64,000 nt of DNA, from assembly GCA_964498095.1 (NCBI GenBank), contig CAZCFY010000005.1, positions 144,801 through 208,800 on the forward strand, in the 5' to 3' direction. Positions 54,527 through 63,529 of the stretch are shown piece after piece. Source of the DNA: SG-bin7 sp964498095. Its GTDB lineage: Bacteria > Bdellovibrionota > Bdellovibrionia > Bdellovibrionales > SG-bin7. Numbering within the stretch: position 1 is the stretch's first letter; each line of letters opens with the position of its first letter. The notes beneath the pieces were generated by a model, which was given only the letters and a program-made list of their open reading frames with translations, was not told the DNA's origin and made no database searches. Both the position numbers and the translations under genes were made by a program.

Positions 54527-55083
54527 CGTTTTGTTCGCAAACTAGGATTTCTAGAATTTGTAACGCGCAAGTGACAGGTTCGTAGGGATAACCAAACTTG
54601 GTCCGAAGATTTTTGTCACTGCCCCCAAATTTAAAACTCGCTGTTAAGACTTTCAATGCACCACTTGGCGCTTACCTCCGCTGACGCTCCCACTCCTGAC
54701 ACCGTTGCTGTTGGTTATGATCAATGATTCACCCTATTGCCGTAGAGCGAATGTCCTTTATTATGCTTAGAGAGGGGTGGTGAGCGCATTTTCCGCGAAT
54801 AGAGATATGCGGTGAGGTGTTTTTTCCAATATAACGAACGCTAGCCTATCGCCCCGGAGTTTTAATGGTTAAAATGAAAATCTTTGCCAAAAAAGGAAAC
54901 TTCGCCACCCAATAATTTGCGCTCGACGAATTAAAGAGTCATCTCGGCATTTCTGCCCACTACTACCGGTTTACCAAAATCTTATCATTGTTACTCAATT
55001 TTGCGACGAGTTACTTAATTTTGCGACGAGCCACTCTATTTCGCGACTAACTCTAACAAAACATTTCAGGAACGTGAGCGCTA
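54527..55083. other. 557-bp gap with three tandem 20-bp repeats; possible transposon remnant
   Basis: Three 20-bp units lie head to tail at 54991-55010, 55011-55030 and 55031-55050 (TTACTCAATTTTGCGACGAG; 19/20 and 14/20 identity to the first). Tandem terminal repeats of this kind occur at the ends of IS21-type elements. On the minus strand just beyond, a degenerate frame reads RKLLGGEVSFFGKDFHF, faintly like the C-terminal strand of integrase-type transposases, with stops. I see no intact gene here. The rest of the gap contains nothing I recognise. Confidence 0.4.
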
Positions 55084-57612
55084 CTAATTTTTACTTTTTA
55101 ACTTATCGCGGAACTCGGCAAGAGCTGCAAAAGGATTATTGAGTACAACTTTTTGCTGTGGGCGTTGCGGACGGTTGTCGCGGTTGGGCTTTCCGCCACG
55201 TTTGGGGCCGTCAAACTTGCGGCCCTCGCGTGGGCCATCGCCTCGCGAATCATTACGTGACCCCTCGGCACGCGGTCCTCGCGAACCTTCAGCGCGCTGC
55301 CCTTCGCCTCGTGGCGGACGCGGTGAATCCCGACGCGGTGGCCGAGGTCCATCACCACGATCACCTCGCGGTCCATCCCCGCGCGGGCCATCGCCTCGCG
55401 CCCGCTGACCTTCGCCGCGGGGGCGCTCAGCCTGTGCCGGCTTTTCCGTGAGCTTCATCGTTAAAGAAATCTGGGGTTTTTCTAAATCCACGCCTAATAC
55501 TTTTACTTGGACAAAATCCCCGGGGCTAAGTTTCTGGCGGGGGTCACTCACGAAGTCATGACTAATTTCGGAAATATGTACGAGTCCATCTTGGCGCACA
55601 CCCACATCAACAAAAGCACCGAAGTTCGTCACGTTAGTAACAACGCCGGGACAGATCATACCGGGTTTTAAATCTTTTACCTCGTGAATGTCTTCGCGAA
55701 AGGTAAATGTTTTAAATTCAGGACGTGGATCGCGGCCGGGTTTTTGAAGCTCATTTACGATATCATTAAAAGTAAACTCACCTATGAGTTCAACCCATTT
55801 ATCCCTTTTTGCTTTTAAAGCCGCCGAACCTTCGGGTGTAACCATTTGCGAAATCGTCAACCCTATGTCATTTGCCATCTCGCGCACGACGGTATAGCGC
55901 TCGGGATGAATTCCCGTGTTATCAAGAGGCGATCTGCCAGTGGGGATTCTTAGAAAGCCCGCCGCCTGTTCAAAGGTTTTAGAGGAAAAATGTGGAATCT
56001 TGTTGAGTTCACCGCGCTCGGCAAAAGAGCCATTTGTTTTTCGGTGCGCAACAATCCCTTGCGCGATCGCGGGACCAATACCAGCGACGTAACTTAACAA
56101 AGCCGCAGAGGCCGTATTTAAATTCACGCCGACCTGATTCACGCAGGACTCTACTACGCCGTGCAGAGAATTTTTTAATTCCGTTTGCGATACATCGTGT
56201 TGATATTGTCCAACACCAATACTTTTTGGATCAATTTTTACTAGCTCCGCCAAGGGATCTTGCAGCCGACGCGCAATTGAGATCGCGCCCCTGACACTGA
56301 CATCAAGCTCGGGAAATTCTTCGCGCGCAATCTCTGATGCCGAGTAAACGCTGGCTCCCGCTTCGTTAACCATAACAACGGGAGTCTCGCTACCCAAATC
56401 CTTTAAGATTTTTCTAAAGAATGTCTCCGCTTCACGGCCCCCAGTACCATTGCCTACGGCCACCGCCTCGATTTTTAATTGCTTTAATACATCACCAATT
56501 AATTTTTTTGCGGTATCTTCGGCGCCCTCGCCATGAGTGTGTAAAATTGTATGTGAAATATAATTTCCGTGCAGATCAATCAACGCCACTTTGCAGCCGG
56601 ATTTAAAACCAGGATCTACACCCAGAACACATTTACTGCCAAAGGGTGAGGCCATTAAAAGTTTGCGCAGGTTTTCGCTAAAAACTTTAATCGCGTGTTC
56701 ATCGGCCAGTTCTTTTAAACGATTATGGATTTGATTTACCACGGATGGAATTACGTGTGCCGTTAAAGCTAATTTTGCCGCTTCGATCAAATAGGGACTC
56801 ACGGTTAAACCAATATCGGGGCAAGCAAAATCTGTGAACAACTTAACAAGGTAATTTTCATCACCCTCGATCGTGACGGTAAGTTCACCTTCATGCCAGC
56901 CGCGGCGGATCGCCAAATAGCGGTGCGATGACTTAGCGTTTTGCAGAGTTTTTACCGGGTCACTGAAATCCGCGTAATTAGAGTATTTAGAATTTGGTTT
57001 AAATTTTTTCGTCTTTTTGGAAACAACTCTACCTTTGTCATTTAGGTGATCACGAACCTTTTGACGAAGTTCGGGATCATTCGACATGCGCTCAATTATA
57101 ATATCTTGGGCGCCTTTGATGGCGAGCTCATAGGTAACGATTCCCGCCGTCGGGTTTAGGAATCCCTTGGCTTTAACTTCAATCGCCGTAGAGTCAGTGA
57201 CGGTTTTATGTCCAAGCCCCCACAACCAGTCGGCCAGCGGCTCAACCCCCGCCTCACGCGCTAAGGTAGCTTTAGTTTTCTTTTTCTTTTTAAATGGCCG
57301 ATAGATCTCATCGAGTTCGGTAAGATCATCGGTTTGCAAAATGGCTTTTTTTAAATCGTCTGTCAGATTTCCCTGAGACTCGATTTCTTTAAGAATAAAA
57401 TCTTTGCGTTTTACAAGTTCGGTAAATGTTTCGTGGGCCTTTAAGACTTCCCGGATTTTTACTTCGTCTAAATTACCCGTCTTCTCTTTGCGATAACGCG
57501 CGATAAAGGGGACCGTCGCGCCATCTTTGACAAGATCAAGCACCGCTTGCACGGAGCGCACGGGTATCTCACGCAAATTTTGGGATAAATATGTCTGAAA
57601 GGTTTGTTCCAT
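55084..57612 (-). CDS. tex: Tex-family RNA-binding protein with an extended RG-rich tail
   Basis: The protein has 842 residues. The N-terminal helix-rich region opens with VPFIARYRKEKTGNLDE (34-50), a Tex hallmark, followed by the YqgF-like domain (GVDPGFKSGCKVALID), helix-hairpin-helix motifs (SYVAGIGPAIAQGIVAHR) and an S1 domain (about 640-715; GMICPGVVTNVTNFGAFVDVGVRQDGLVHISEI in two parts). The last 110 residues are a disordered Arg/Gly/Asp/Pro repeat tail ending in a short helix. Most Tex proteins end soon after S1, near 720-780 residues. Tex acts in transcription and RNA metabolism. It lies 4 bp after infA on the same strand. Confidence 0.95.
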   Translation of the reverse strand: MEQTFQTYLSQNLREIPVRSVQAVLDLVKDGATVPFIARYRKEKTGNLDEVKIREVLKAHETFTELVKRKDFILKEIESQGNLTDDLKKAILQTDDLTELDEIYRPFKKKKKTKATLAREAGVEPLADWLWGLGHKTVTDSTAIEVKAKGFLNPTAGIVTYELAIKGAQDIIIERMSNDPELRQKVRDHLNDKGRVVSKKTKKFKPNSKYSNYADFSDPVKTLQNAKSSHRYLAIRRGWHEGELTVTIEGDENYLVKLFTDFACPDIGLTVSPYLIEAAKLALTAHVIPSVVNQIHNRLKELADEHAIKVFSENLRKLLMASPFGSKCVLGVDPGFKSGCKVALIDLHGNYISHTILHTHGEGAEDTAKKLIGDVLKQLKIEAVAVGNGTGGREAETFFRKILKDLGSETPVVMVNEAGASVYSASEIAREEFPELDVSVRGAISIARRLQDPLAELVKIDPKSIGVGQYQHDVSQTELKNSLHGVVESCVNQVGVNLNTASAALLSYVAGIGPAIAQGIVAHRKTNGSFAERGELNKIPHFSSKTFEQAAGFLRIPTGRSPLDNTGIHPERYTVVREMANDIGLTISQMVTPEGSAALKAKRDKWVELIGEFTFNDIVNELQKPGRDPRPEFKTFTFREDIHEVKDLKPGMICPGVVTNVTNFGAFVDVGVRQDGLVHISEISHDFVSDPRQKLSPGDFVQVKVLGVDLEKPQISLTMKLTEKPAQAERPRGEGQRARGDGPRGDGPRGDRGDGPRPPRRDSPRPPRGEGQRAEGSRGPRAEGSRNDSRGDGPREGRKFDGPKRGGKPNRDNRPQRPQQKVVLNNPFAALAEFRDKLKSKN

Positions 57613-57615
57613 GAA

Positions 57616-57834
57616 TTACTTATGGCGAAACATTATTAGCCCGTGAGTCGGATCGTAAGGCGAAACCCCGACAGTCACTTTATCACCCACAACAACGCGA
57701 ATATTAAAACGGCGCATTTTTCCACAAAGCTTGGCGGAAATCTCCAAGCTGTTTTCCAGCTTGATTTTATAAATTCCGCCCGCCAGTGCGTCGATAACCT
57801 TACCTTCAAGTTGGGCTAAATCATCTTTGGCCAT
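57616..57834 (-). CDS. infA: Translation initiation factor IF-1
   Basis: The protein has 72 residues with the single S1-like OB fold of IF-1: EGKVIDALAGGIYKIKLEN, CGKMRRFNIRVVVGDKVTV and a C-terminal SPYDPTHGLIMFRHK. It binds the 30S A site during initiation. The usual IF-1 motif ALPNAMFRVELENGH is altered to ALAGGIYKIKLENSL, a divergent variant. It lies 3 bp after the upstream Lys-rich gene and 4 bp before tex, so the three form an operon. This placement differs from the common infA position near ribosomal protein genes. Confidence 0.92.
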   Translation of the reverse strand: MAKDDLAQLEGKVIDALAGGIYKIKLENSLEISAKLCGKMRRFNIRVVVGDKVTVGVSPYDPTHGLIMFRHK

Positions 57835-57836
57835 GC

Positions 57837-58280
57837 TTACTCTTTTAAATCCGTGATGAGGGTTTTAATTCCGTCCTGAAATAATACTTCAATACGGCTA
57901 TTATTGCTTGATAATACGTAGCCCCAACCAAGCACTTTGTGTTTGATCGGTGTCTTAGCTTCGTAATGACCAGACATTTTATAAGGATGAGGTTCCTGCT
58001 CTTGGCTCTTTTCAAAAAGTTGACGCCATTTTAGCGCTAGCTTTTGAGCTTCGCCAGTAAGTCCCGGCGGAATAGGAATACGCGTTTTTTTTGCGGGCGC
58101 AACAGCGACCGGCGCTTGCTGCGGAATCGCAACCGCTGGTACCGACTTAACTTTTGGTACAGCGTTTTTACCATTTGGTTTAGCAATTACTTTTGCTGTC
58201 TTTTTTTCCGTTGCTTTCGGCGGCTTAACAGCAGCCTTCGAAGCCTTTACATTTGGCTTCGCTGATGCTTTTTTCGGCAT
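57837..58280 (-). CDS. Hypothetical protein: Lys/Ala-rich tail plus small SH3-like domain
   Basis: The protein has 147 residues. The first 70 residues are basic low-complexity (Lys, Ala, Val, Pro), which suggests RNA or DNA binding by a disordered arm. Residues of about 72-147 contain a helix (GLTGEAQKLALKWRQLF) and a short beta domain with IKHKVLGWGYVLSSNN and IEVLFQDGIKTLI, a pattern like the small KOW/SH3-type domains at the ends of UvrD and CarD-like proteins. GGGGG precedes the ATG. It is first in the operon with infA and tex, so a translation or RNA role is inferred. Confidence 0.7.
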   Translation of the reverse strand: MPKKASAKPNVKASKAAVKPPKATEKKTAKVIAKPNGKNAVPKVKSVPAVAIPQQAPVAVAPAKKTRIPIPPGLTGEAQKLALKWRQLFEKSQEQEPHPYKMSGHYEAKTPIKHKVLGWGYVLSSNNSRIEVLFQDGIKTLITDLKE

Positions 58281-58304
58281 TAATCCCCCTCAATGTAATC
58301 GCAA

Positions 58305-58310
58305 ATTATA
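58305..58310 (-). promoter_or_regulatory. TATAAT -10 upstream of the infA-tex operon
   Basis: A perfect TATAAT lies on the minus strand at 58310-58305, about 25 bp before the ATG at 58280, leaving room for the GGGGG ribosome-binding site. The -35 is weak (GATTGC at 17-bp spacing). Confidence 0.45.
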
Positions 58311-58393
58311 ACAACAGTTTAGGGTTTGCAATCGCAACATTTCCAATGCAATGCGCTATGTCGGAGCGACCTTTCCATGTTAGATTTCAAAAA

Positions 58394-59452
58394 ATGGTGA
58401 CCCCACGTATTTTGAAAACAAAATTTCCGGAACTCATCTCGGAGATTATAGGAAATGATTCACAGACAATCGAACGCATTGCTTCGGCAAAAAACGCCGA
58501 TAAAACCGCGATGAGCTTTGTGTTTAAAGTTGAACGTGTCGATGAATATATCAATTCTCAATGCGGAACCTTGGTAGTTCCACAAAAGACGACCCTTGCC
58601 ACTGGGCAAATTAATGGAAAAGTCATTCTTAAAAGTACGAACCCTGAGCTCGCAATGGCTCTTATCTCGCAAGAATTTTTCGCGCCAAAAGATTTAAGCA
58701 CGGCGGGTAACAAAATTCACTCCAGTGCAGTGATAAGTAAAACAGCCCGCCTCGGCAAAAATGTCGGTATTGGGGCAAATGCCGTTATTGGTGAAAATGT
58801 ACAAATCGGCGACGGTTCGCAAATTTCTGCCAATTGCGTGCTCGAAGAAAACGTAAAAATTGGCCGCGATTGCCGCCTTTATCCTTTAGTATTTGTCGCG
58901 CGCGACTGCGAAATGGGTGACGGGTGCGTGATTCAGTCGCATGTTTCTGTAGGCAGCCAAGGCTTTGGGTATGCGCACGACAGAGACGGCAACCATTATC
59001 ATAAGCCGCACTTGGGCCGCGTGATCTTAGGAAATAAAGTGGAAATTGGGGCCGGGACACAAATTGATCGCGGTACCGTTGACGATACCGTGATTGGCGA
59101 TGGCACTAAGGTGGATAATCTTTGTCACTTTGGTCACAATGCGGTTATCGGCAGAAACTGTCTGATCACGGCCGGATTTGTGTCGGCCGGCTCGGTAAAA
59201 ATTGGCGATAATTTTATTTGCGGCGGCCGCACGACGATCGCTGGTCATCTTGAAGTTGGAAATAATATTACTATTGCCGCACATTCTACTGTCGGCAGCA
59301 CAACGAGGGAACCTGGACAATACGGCGGCTACCCGCTAGTTCCTTTACAAACTCATATGAAAAATCAAGCCAGCACCGCGTTTATCGCGGAGATGAGAAA
59401 AAACATCGCACGCTTAATGAAAAAAGTTTTTCCCGAAGAGACAAAATCATGA
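58394..59452 (+). CDS. lpxD: UDP-3-O-acylglucosamine N-acyltransferase
   Basis: From ATG 58394 the protein has 352 residues; an ATG at 58358 is in frame, and neither has a clear Shine-Dalgarno. Residues of about 1-95 form the uridine-binding domain. From about 100 a left-handed beta helix of hexapeptides follows (AVIGENVQIGDGSQI, VILGNKVEIGAGTQIDRG), with FGHNAVIG carrying the catalytic His and GQYGGYPLVPLQ near the C-terminal helix. LpxD adds the second 3-hydroxyacyl chain in lipid A synthesis, which supports a lipid A-containing outer membrane. No other lpx or fabZ genes are adjacent. It overlaps metG by 4 bp. Confidence 0.93.
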   Translation: MVTPRILKTKFPELISEIIGNDSQTIERIASAKNADKTAMSFVFKVERVDEYINSQCGTLVVPQKTTLATGQINGKVILKSTNPELAMALISQEFFAPKDLSTAGNKIHSSAVISKTARLGKNVGIGANAVIGENVQIGDGSQISANCVLEENVKIGRDCRLYPLVFVARDCEMGDGCVIQSHVSVGSQGFGYAHDRDGNHYHKPHLGRVILGNKVEIGAGTQIDRGTVDDTVIGDGTKVDNLCHFGHNAVIGRNCLITAGFVSAGSVKIGDNFICGGRTTIAGHLEVGNNITIAAHSTVGSTTREPGQYGGYPLVPLQTHMKNQASTAFIAEMRKNIARLMKKVFPEETKS

Positions 59453-60978
59453 ACTACTATTTTACCACACCCATTTATTACATTAACGATCTACCGCATA
59501 TCGGTCACTCCTACACCACGCTGATAGCCGACACTCTCGTACGCTATCACCGCCTGTTTGGCGACGAGGTTTTTTTCCTAACGGGAACGGACGAGCACGG
59601 GCAAAAAGCGCAGGAAACCGCCAAGCGGCGAAATGTCGAACCGCAAGTGCACGCCGATGAAATGGTAGTTAATTATAAAAACATCTGGAAAGAGCTCGAT
59701 GTCGATTACAACCTTTTTATCCGCACCACTGACGACTTCCATAAAAAGGGCGTACAGGCCGCACTTCAACAGCTTTGGGATAATGGCGAAATTTATTCGC
59801 AAGATTACGAAGGCTGGTACTGCGTCGGTGACGAAATTTTTTATAACGAAAAAGATTTAGTGGACGGCAAAAGTCCCACGGGCCGTGAAGTCGTACTGGT
59901 TAAGGAGAAAAATTATTTCTTTAAAATGTCCAAATACCAAGACCGGCTCATTAAACATTTTGAATCCAATCCGCGTTCCATTTTGCCAGATTACCGCCGC
60001 AATGAAGTCTTGGGGTTTTTAAGAAAGCCCTTAGAAGATTTATGTATTAGCCGGCCGAAGTCACGTCTGACCTGGGGTGTAGAAATTCCCTTTGATAAAG
60101 ATTATGTCACCTATGTCTGGTTTGACGCTCTCCTAAACTACTGCACCGGTGTCGGCTACCAGCAAAAAGGCAAAGATGCGGAATTTAAAAAATGGTGGCA
60201 TGATGCCGGCGCGATTCATTTGATTGGAAAAGATATTTTAACGACTCACACTGTTTATTGGGGATCGATGCTGATGGCGCTGGGTTTACCGCTACCGAAA
60301 ACTGTTTTTGCCCACGGCTGGTGGTTAACCGAAAATAACGAGAAAATGAGTAAGTCCACAGGGCCCGTCGTAAAACCTCTGGATGTAAAAAATGTCGTCG
60401 GCGTTGATGCGTTTAGATACTACCTAAACCGCGATGTAAGTTTTGGTAACGACGCAAAGTTTTCGCAGGATCTTGTCGTGAACCGTTATAACAGCGAACT
60501 TGCCAACAATCTTGGAAATCTATTAAGCCGATCGACCAATTTGATTCAGAAATTTTATAACGCCCAAGTTCCAGCCGTGGATTTTAAAGGTGAAGACACC
60601 CGTCGACTCCGCGAACTTGCACTTGGCTGTGCGGATAAAGTTAAAGCGGAAATCGAAGGAATAAATCCGCAAAAAGCCATCGGTCATATCGTTGATTTAC
60701 TCACGGAAGCGAATAAATATTTAGAAACTCAAGCCCCGTGGAAGGTTGCCAAGACCGACTTAAATGCGGCGGCCGAATCACTTGTGACCTCACTTGAAGT
60801 CTTGCGCATTGCTGGAATGCTTTTAACTCCCGTCATGCCGGCGAAAATGAAATCACTTTTGGAAACGATTGGCTGGAACAAACCTTTAAAGTTTTCGGAC
60901 GCTAGCACTTGGGGCCTCATCGCCGCCGGCACTCCCGTCAAGAAGGCCGAAGCCCTGTTTCCGCGGCTGGAGAATTAG
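59449..60978 (+). CDS. metG: Methionyl-tRNA synthetase without zinc-binding cysteines
   Basis: The protein has 509 residues. HIGH is PHIGHSYT (residues 16-23) and KMSKS is NEKMSKSTGP. FLTGTDEHG, YVWFDALLNY and HLIGKDIL, all typical of MetRS, are present. In the connective peptide, YCVGDEIFYNEKDL and SPTGREV occupy the positions where zinc-binding forms have CVPC and CPDC, so this enzyme probably folds without zinc. It lacks the C-terminal tRNA-binding EMAP-like domain of longer MetRSs. ATGA overlap with lpxD couples them. Confidence 0.97.
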   Translation: MNYYFTTPIYYINDLPHIGHSYTTLIADTLVRYHRLFGDEVFFLTGTDEHGQKAQETAKRRNVEPQVHADEMVVNYKNIWKELDVDYNLFIRTTDDFHKKGVQAALQQLWDNGEIYSQDYEGWYCVGDEIFYNEKDLVDGKSPTGREVVLVKEKNYFFKMSKYQDRLIKHFESNPRSILPDYRRNEVLGFLRKPLEDLCISRPKSRLTWGVEIPFDKDYVTYVWFDALLNYCTGVGYQQKGKDAEFKKWWHDAGAIHLIGKDILTTHTVYWGSMLMALGLPLPKTVFAHGWWLTENNEKMSKSTGPVVKPLDVKNVVGVDAFRYYLNRDVSFGNDAKFSQDLVVNRYNSELANNLGNLLSRSTNLIQKFYNAQVPAVDFKGEDTRRLRELALGCADKVKAEIEGINPQKAIGHIVDLLTEANKYLETQAPWKVAKTDLNAAAESLVTSLEVLRIAGMLLTPVMPAKMKSLLETIGWNKPLKFSDASTWGLIAAGTPVKKAEALFPRLEN

Positions 60979-61025
60979 GCCGACGGCACCAAATTAACCG
61001 GCCGGTCATAGCCTCTGATACAGTT

Positions 61026-61826
61026 TTATTTTTTAAAATATTCCAGGCAATCATTCAAAGATGAAAGTCCTTGGATTTCTTCCCAAGGATACTTTTGCGC
61101 CAATGTTGACTGAAGGGCACCAGGCACGCTCACTTCTGCCAGAAATTTTGTAAACTCAGCCACACCGGCGGCAGTAGCGATCTCGCCTTCGGCGGGAATA
61201 ATTTGGTCCGGTTGATACTGACTTAATAATTTTTCCAGTGTCGAAATCCACTCTTTAATTTCGACATGGTCATAGATTTTAAAGATCGGAAAAATTTTAT
61301 GATAAAATAAATCACCTAATAACAACGTTTTAATTTCCGGTAAAAAAATCACCAGGTTTTTCGCAAACTGTCCCGTAGAAATAGCCTCTATTATTATCTG
61401 ATGCCCGCCCCAATTAAGGTCTGTTCTTGCGCTAACGATGTGATTTGGAACTTTGCGGTCACCGAAATGCTGTATTAATACTGGCCGGGGGTAACTTCCA
61501 ACGTAAATATCACGGGCCTCAGGATAAAATTCGTTACCACCGACGAAATAACGATGGGCCTTTTGATTAATAATATGCGTAACCCGCCCCGGAACCTCGT
61601 GCATAATCTGCTCCGCCGTGGCTGCCATATTGGTATTAATCAAAAGTGTCTCGCTGCCCTTTTCGATCGCTACACAATTTGTCACGCCCCCAATAAGTGC
61701 CGTAATGCCATTGCCTAGCTGTTTCTTCTGCAAAGGACGATGTGGGCGGGCGGTAACGTCGATCAAGGGCGTGGATGTACCCAGCGTGATACCGTAGAGA
61801 AATCTAATCCATTCGGATAAATTCAT
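61026..61826 (-). CDS. Metallo-beta-lactamase-fold protein with degenerate metal motif
   Basis: From ATG 61826 (ATGA overlap with cdd) the protein has 266 residues; the frame is open upstream to 61967, but that part lies inside cdd. Beta-strand order, LIGGVTNCVAIEKGSETLLINTN, later LLLGDLFYHKIFP and the C-terminal PAEGE turn fit a metallo-beta-lactamase fold. The motif expected to read THxHxDHxGGN is NQKAHRYFVGGN here, so two of the three His and the Asp are replaced. Metal binding and hydrolysis are therefore doubtful. It could be a binding or scaffold protein. It is coupled to cytidine deaminase. Confidence 0.6.
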   Translation of the reverse strand: MNLSEWIRFLYGITLGTSTPLIDVTARPHRPLQKKQLGNGITALIGGVTNCVAIEKGSETLLINTNMAATAEQIMHEVPGRVTHIINQKAHRYFVGGNEFYPEARDIYVGSYPRPVLIQHFGDRKVPNHIVSARTDLNWGGHQIIIEAISTGQFAKNLVIFLPEIKTLLLGDLFYHKIFPIFKIYDHVEIKEWISTLEKLLSQYQPDQIIPAEGEIATAAGVAEFTKFLAEVSVPGALQSTLAQKYPWEEIQGLSSLNDCLEYFKK

Positions 61827-62233
61827 TTTTTGAATTTCTTCGGACCAAAGGGATGAGTCAATAACTCTTTGAATAGGAAATGTTTTTTTATTCCCGATTT
61901 GTTCGCTAACCAAATATTGCTCTGCGGACCAAAAAATTCTGCCATAACCTGTAGGCAATTGCCACAAGGAGGGGCAGGATCCTTATCTTGGGTGACTACA
62001 ACGATGTGCTCCAAGCAAATATGGCCTTCGGAAACGGATTTTAATATCGCACAGCGCTCAGCACAGATAGTGGCGCCAAAACTGGAATTTTCGACATTAC
62101 AGCCGGCAAAAATTTTTCCGCGAAAACTTATTAGAGCTGCCCCTACTTGATATTTTGAATAGGGGCAATACGCTCTGGCTTGAAACTTTAAAGCCTCCTT
62201 AAAGGCCTTTTTTACTTTCGCCGGGACGGTCAC
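61823..62233 (-). CDS. cdd: Cytidine deaminase
   Basis: The protein has 136 residues, starting at GTG 62233. The CDA zinc motif is complete: CAER (Cys 57, catalytic Glu 59) and PPCGNC (Cys 90 and 93). FQARAYCPYSKYQVGAA and GCNVENSSFGATIC are typical of the tetrameric class. It deaminates cytidine and deoxycytidine for pyrimidine salvage. It starts 5 bp after the M28 peptidase stop and overlaps the metallo-beta-lactamase-like gene by 4 bp. Confidence 0.95.
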   Translation of the reverse strand: MTVPAKVKKAFKEALKFQARAYCPYSKYQVGAALISFRGKIFAGCNVENSSFGATICAERCAILKSVSEGHICLEHIVVVTQDKDPAPPCGNCLQVMAEFFGPQSNIWLANKSGIKKHFLFKELLTHPFGPKKFKK

Positions 62234-62237
62234 GCTT

Positions 62238-63431
62238 TTACAGTGCCTCGCCCATTTCAGCGATCCACACCGCGCCTAATTTTACAAAGCGCATGGCGTG
62301 CTCAACATTGACCATTTCCATTGTGTCTTTAGCGGTATGGATCTGGCGGTTCATGTTGTTAAAGCTGGATTCAAAGGGAAATGCCGTGGCATAACCTTGG
62401 CGGTTCCAGGAAGCATGGTCACTGCATTCGTAATTGCACAATGTAGTTCCCATTTCATTTGATTTAACACCGAGATATTTGATTGCTAAATCTTTAGTAA
62501 ATTGAGTGAGTTCATCGGATACATTATCCTCGACAAAATGTAGCGGTAAATTTTCCTTGGGCGACTTGTATCCAACCATATCAAATTGCAAAATACCCGC
62601 CAGTTTTACACCATCCTTTTTAAATTTTTTGGCCATGACGTTTGAACCTACAAGCCCAACTTCTTCCGCCGCGTAGAAGGCAAAATAAATATCGCGCTTA
62701 AACTTCATTCCGCTGGCAAGAACCGCGCGGTAAAGTTCAGCCACCACGGATGAACCAGAAGCATCATCATCGGCCCCGGGCTTATTATTTCGTAAAGTAT
62801 CCATGTGGCCGCCAATTAAAATTCCCGGTAAGCTCGCATCGGATCCTGGAATGCGGGCGTATACTGAATTTTGCAGGTAGCTTCCGCCAGTAACGACTTC
62901 TTTAACTTCGATTTCATTGCGGCCATTTTGCTTAGCCTGCGCCAAGAGATAGTTTTTTAAAAAGTTACTCGCGTCTACACCCGTAGAAGAATTGCCGTAA
63001 CGATCGGGAAAGTTAATGTAGCGCCGGATAAATCCGTCATACTGCTCGCTACTCACGATATTCATTAAATTACGGGCTTGAGTTTCATGGCCAATCGCAT
63101 AGTGCGCGGGCGCAAAGTTTGGTTCTTGCGCTTGCGAAAACTCGCGTAAGAAATTTTCTTTGTTTTCCGACTTTGTATACTCGTCGGTTACGTCCGTTAC
63201 ACCGGCGCAAAAATTTTGATTTTCGTGAACTAAATTTACTAAATCATCGCGCTCCGAAGGAGTTAGCGTTACTAACGCTTTATCGGCATAAACTTGCAAG
63301 GGCGCATTCACGCGATATTTTGCAATTAACTGCACGAATTGCTGAGAAACAACATAAACACCTAAGTCTTCATTGATTGAAAGCGCAGGTGCTGCCAGCA
63401 GGAGAGATAATAAAATTTTTCTTATGAACAT
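62238..63431 (-). CDS. Exported M28-family aminopeptidase
   Basis: The protein has 397 residues with a signal peptide (MFIRKILLSLLLAAPALS) and GGAGGG before the ATG. The zinc ligands and catalytic Glu of M28 are visible: GGHMDTL (His-x-Asp), GADDDASGSS (bridging Asp), AAEEVGLVGS (Glu-Glu), FDMVGY and the final His in NRQIHTAKDT. An N-terminal region of about 100 residues resembles the propeptide-like domain of Aeromonas or Vibrio leucyl aminopeptidases. It probably degrades peptides in the periplasm or outside the cell. It heads the run with cdd. Confidence 0.93.
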   Translation of the reverse strand: MFIRKILLSLLLAAPALSINEDLGVYVVSQQFVQLIAKYRVNAPLQVYADKALVTLTPSERDDLVNLVHENQNFCAGVTDVTDEYTKSENKENFLREFSQAQEPNFAPAHYAIGHETQARNLMNIVSSEQYDGFIRRYINFPDRYGNSSTGVDASNFLKNYLLAQAKQNGRNEIEVKEVVTGGSYLQNSVYARIPGSDASLPGILIGGHMDTLRNNKPGADDDASGSSVVAELYRAVLASGMKFKRDIYFAFYAAEEVGLVGSNVMAKKFKKDGVKLAGILQFDMVGYKSPKENLPLHFVEDNVSDELTQFTKDLAIKYLGVKSNEMGTTLCNYECSDHASWNRQGYATAFPFESSFNNMNRQIHTAKDTMEMVNVEHAMRFVKLGAVWIAEMGEAL

Positions 63432-63529
63432 AGACCCTCCATGGTAATGAACATCATTGAAATGGTATCGTAGCTTTGACCGTCTAGGTATTTAAATATC
63501 TCGGCACTCGACCTTTTGCCAAGCGAGAA

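Noticed and set aside
54991..55050. CRISPR array
   Set aside because: The 20-bp units are contiguous with no spacers between them and there are no cas genes.
55139..55451. Arg/Ser/Gly-rich open frames antisense to the Tex tail
   Set aside because: They are the complement of the RG-repeat DNA and follow from its base composition.
61827..61967. Upstream extension of the metallo-beta-lactamase-like protein within cdd
   Set aside because: The ATGA overlap at 61826 is a natural coupled start, and the extension is an out-of-frame reading of cdd.
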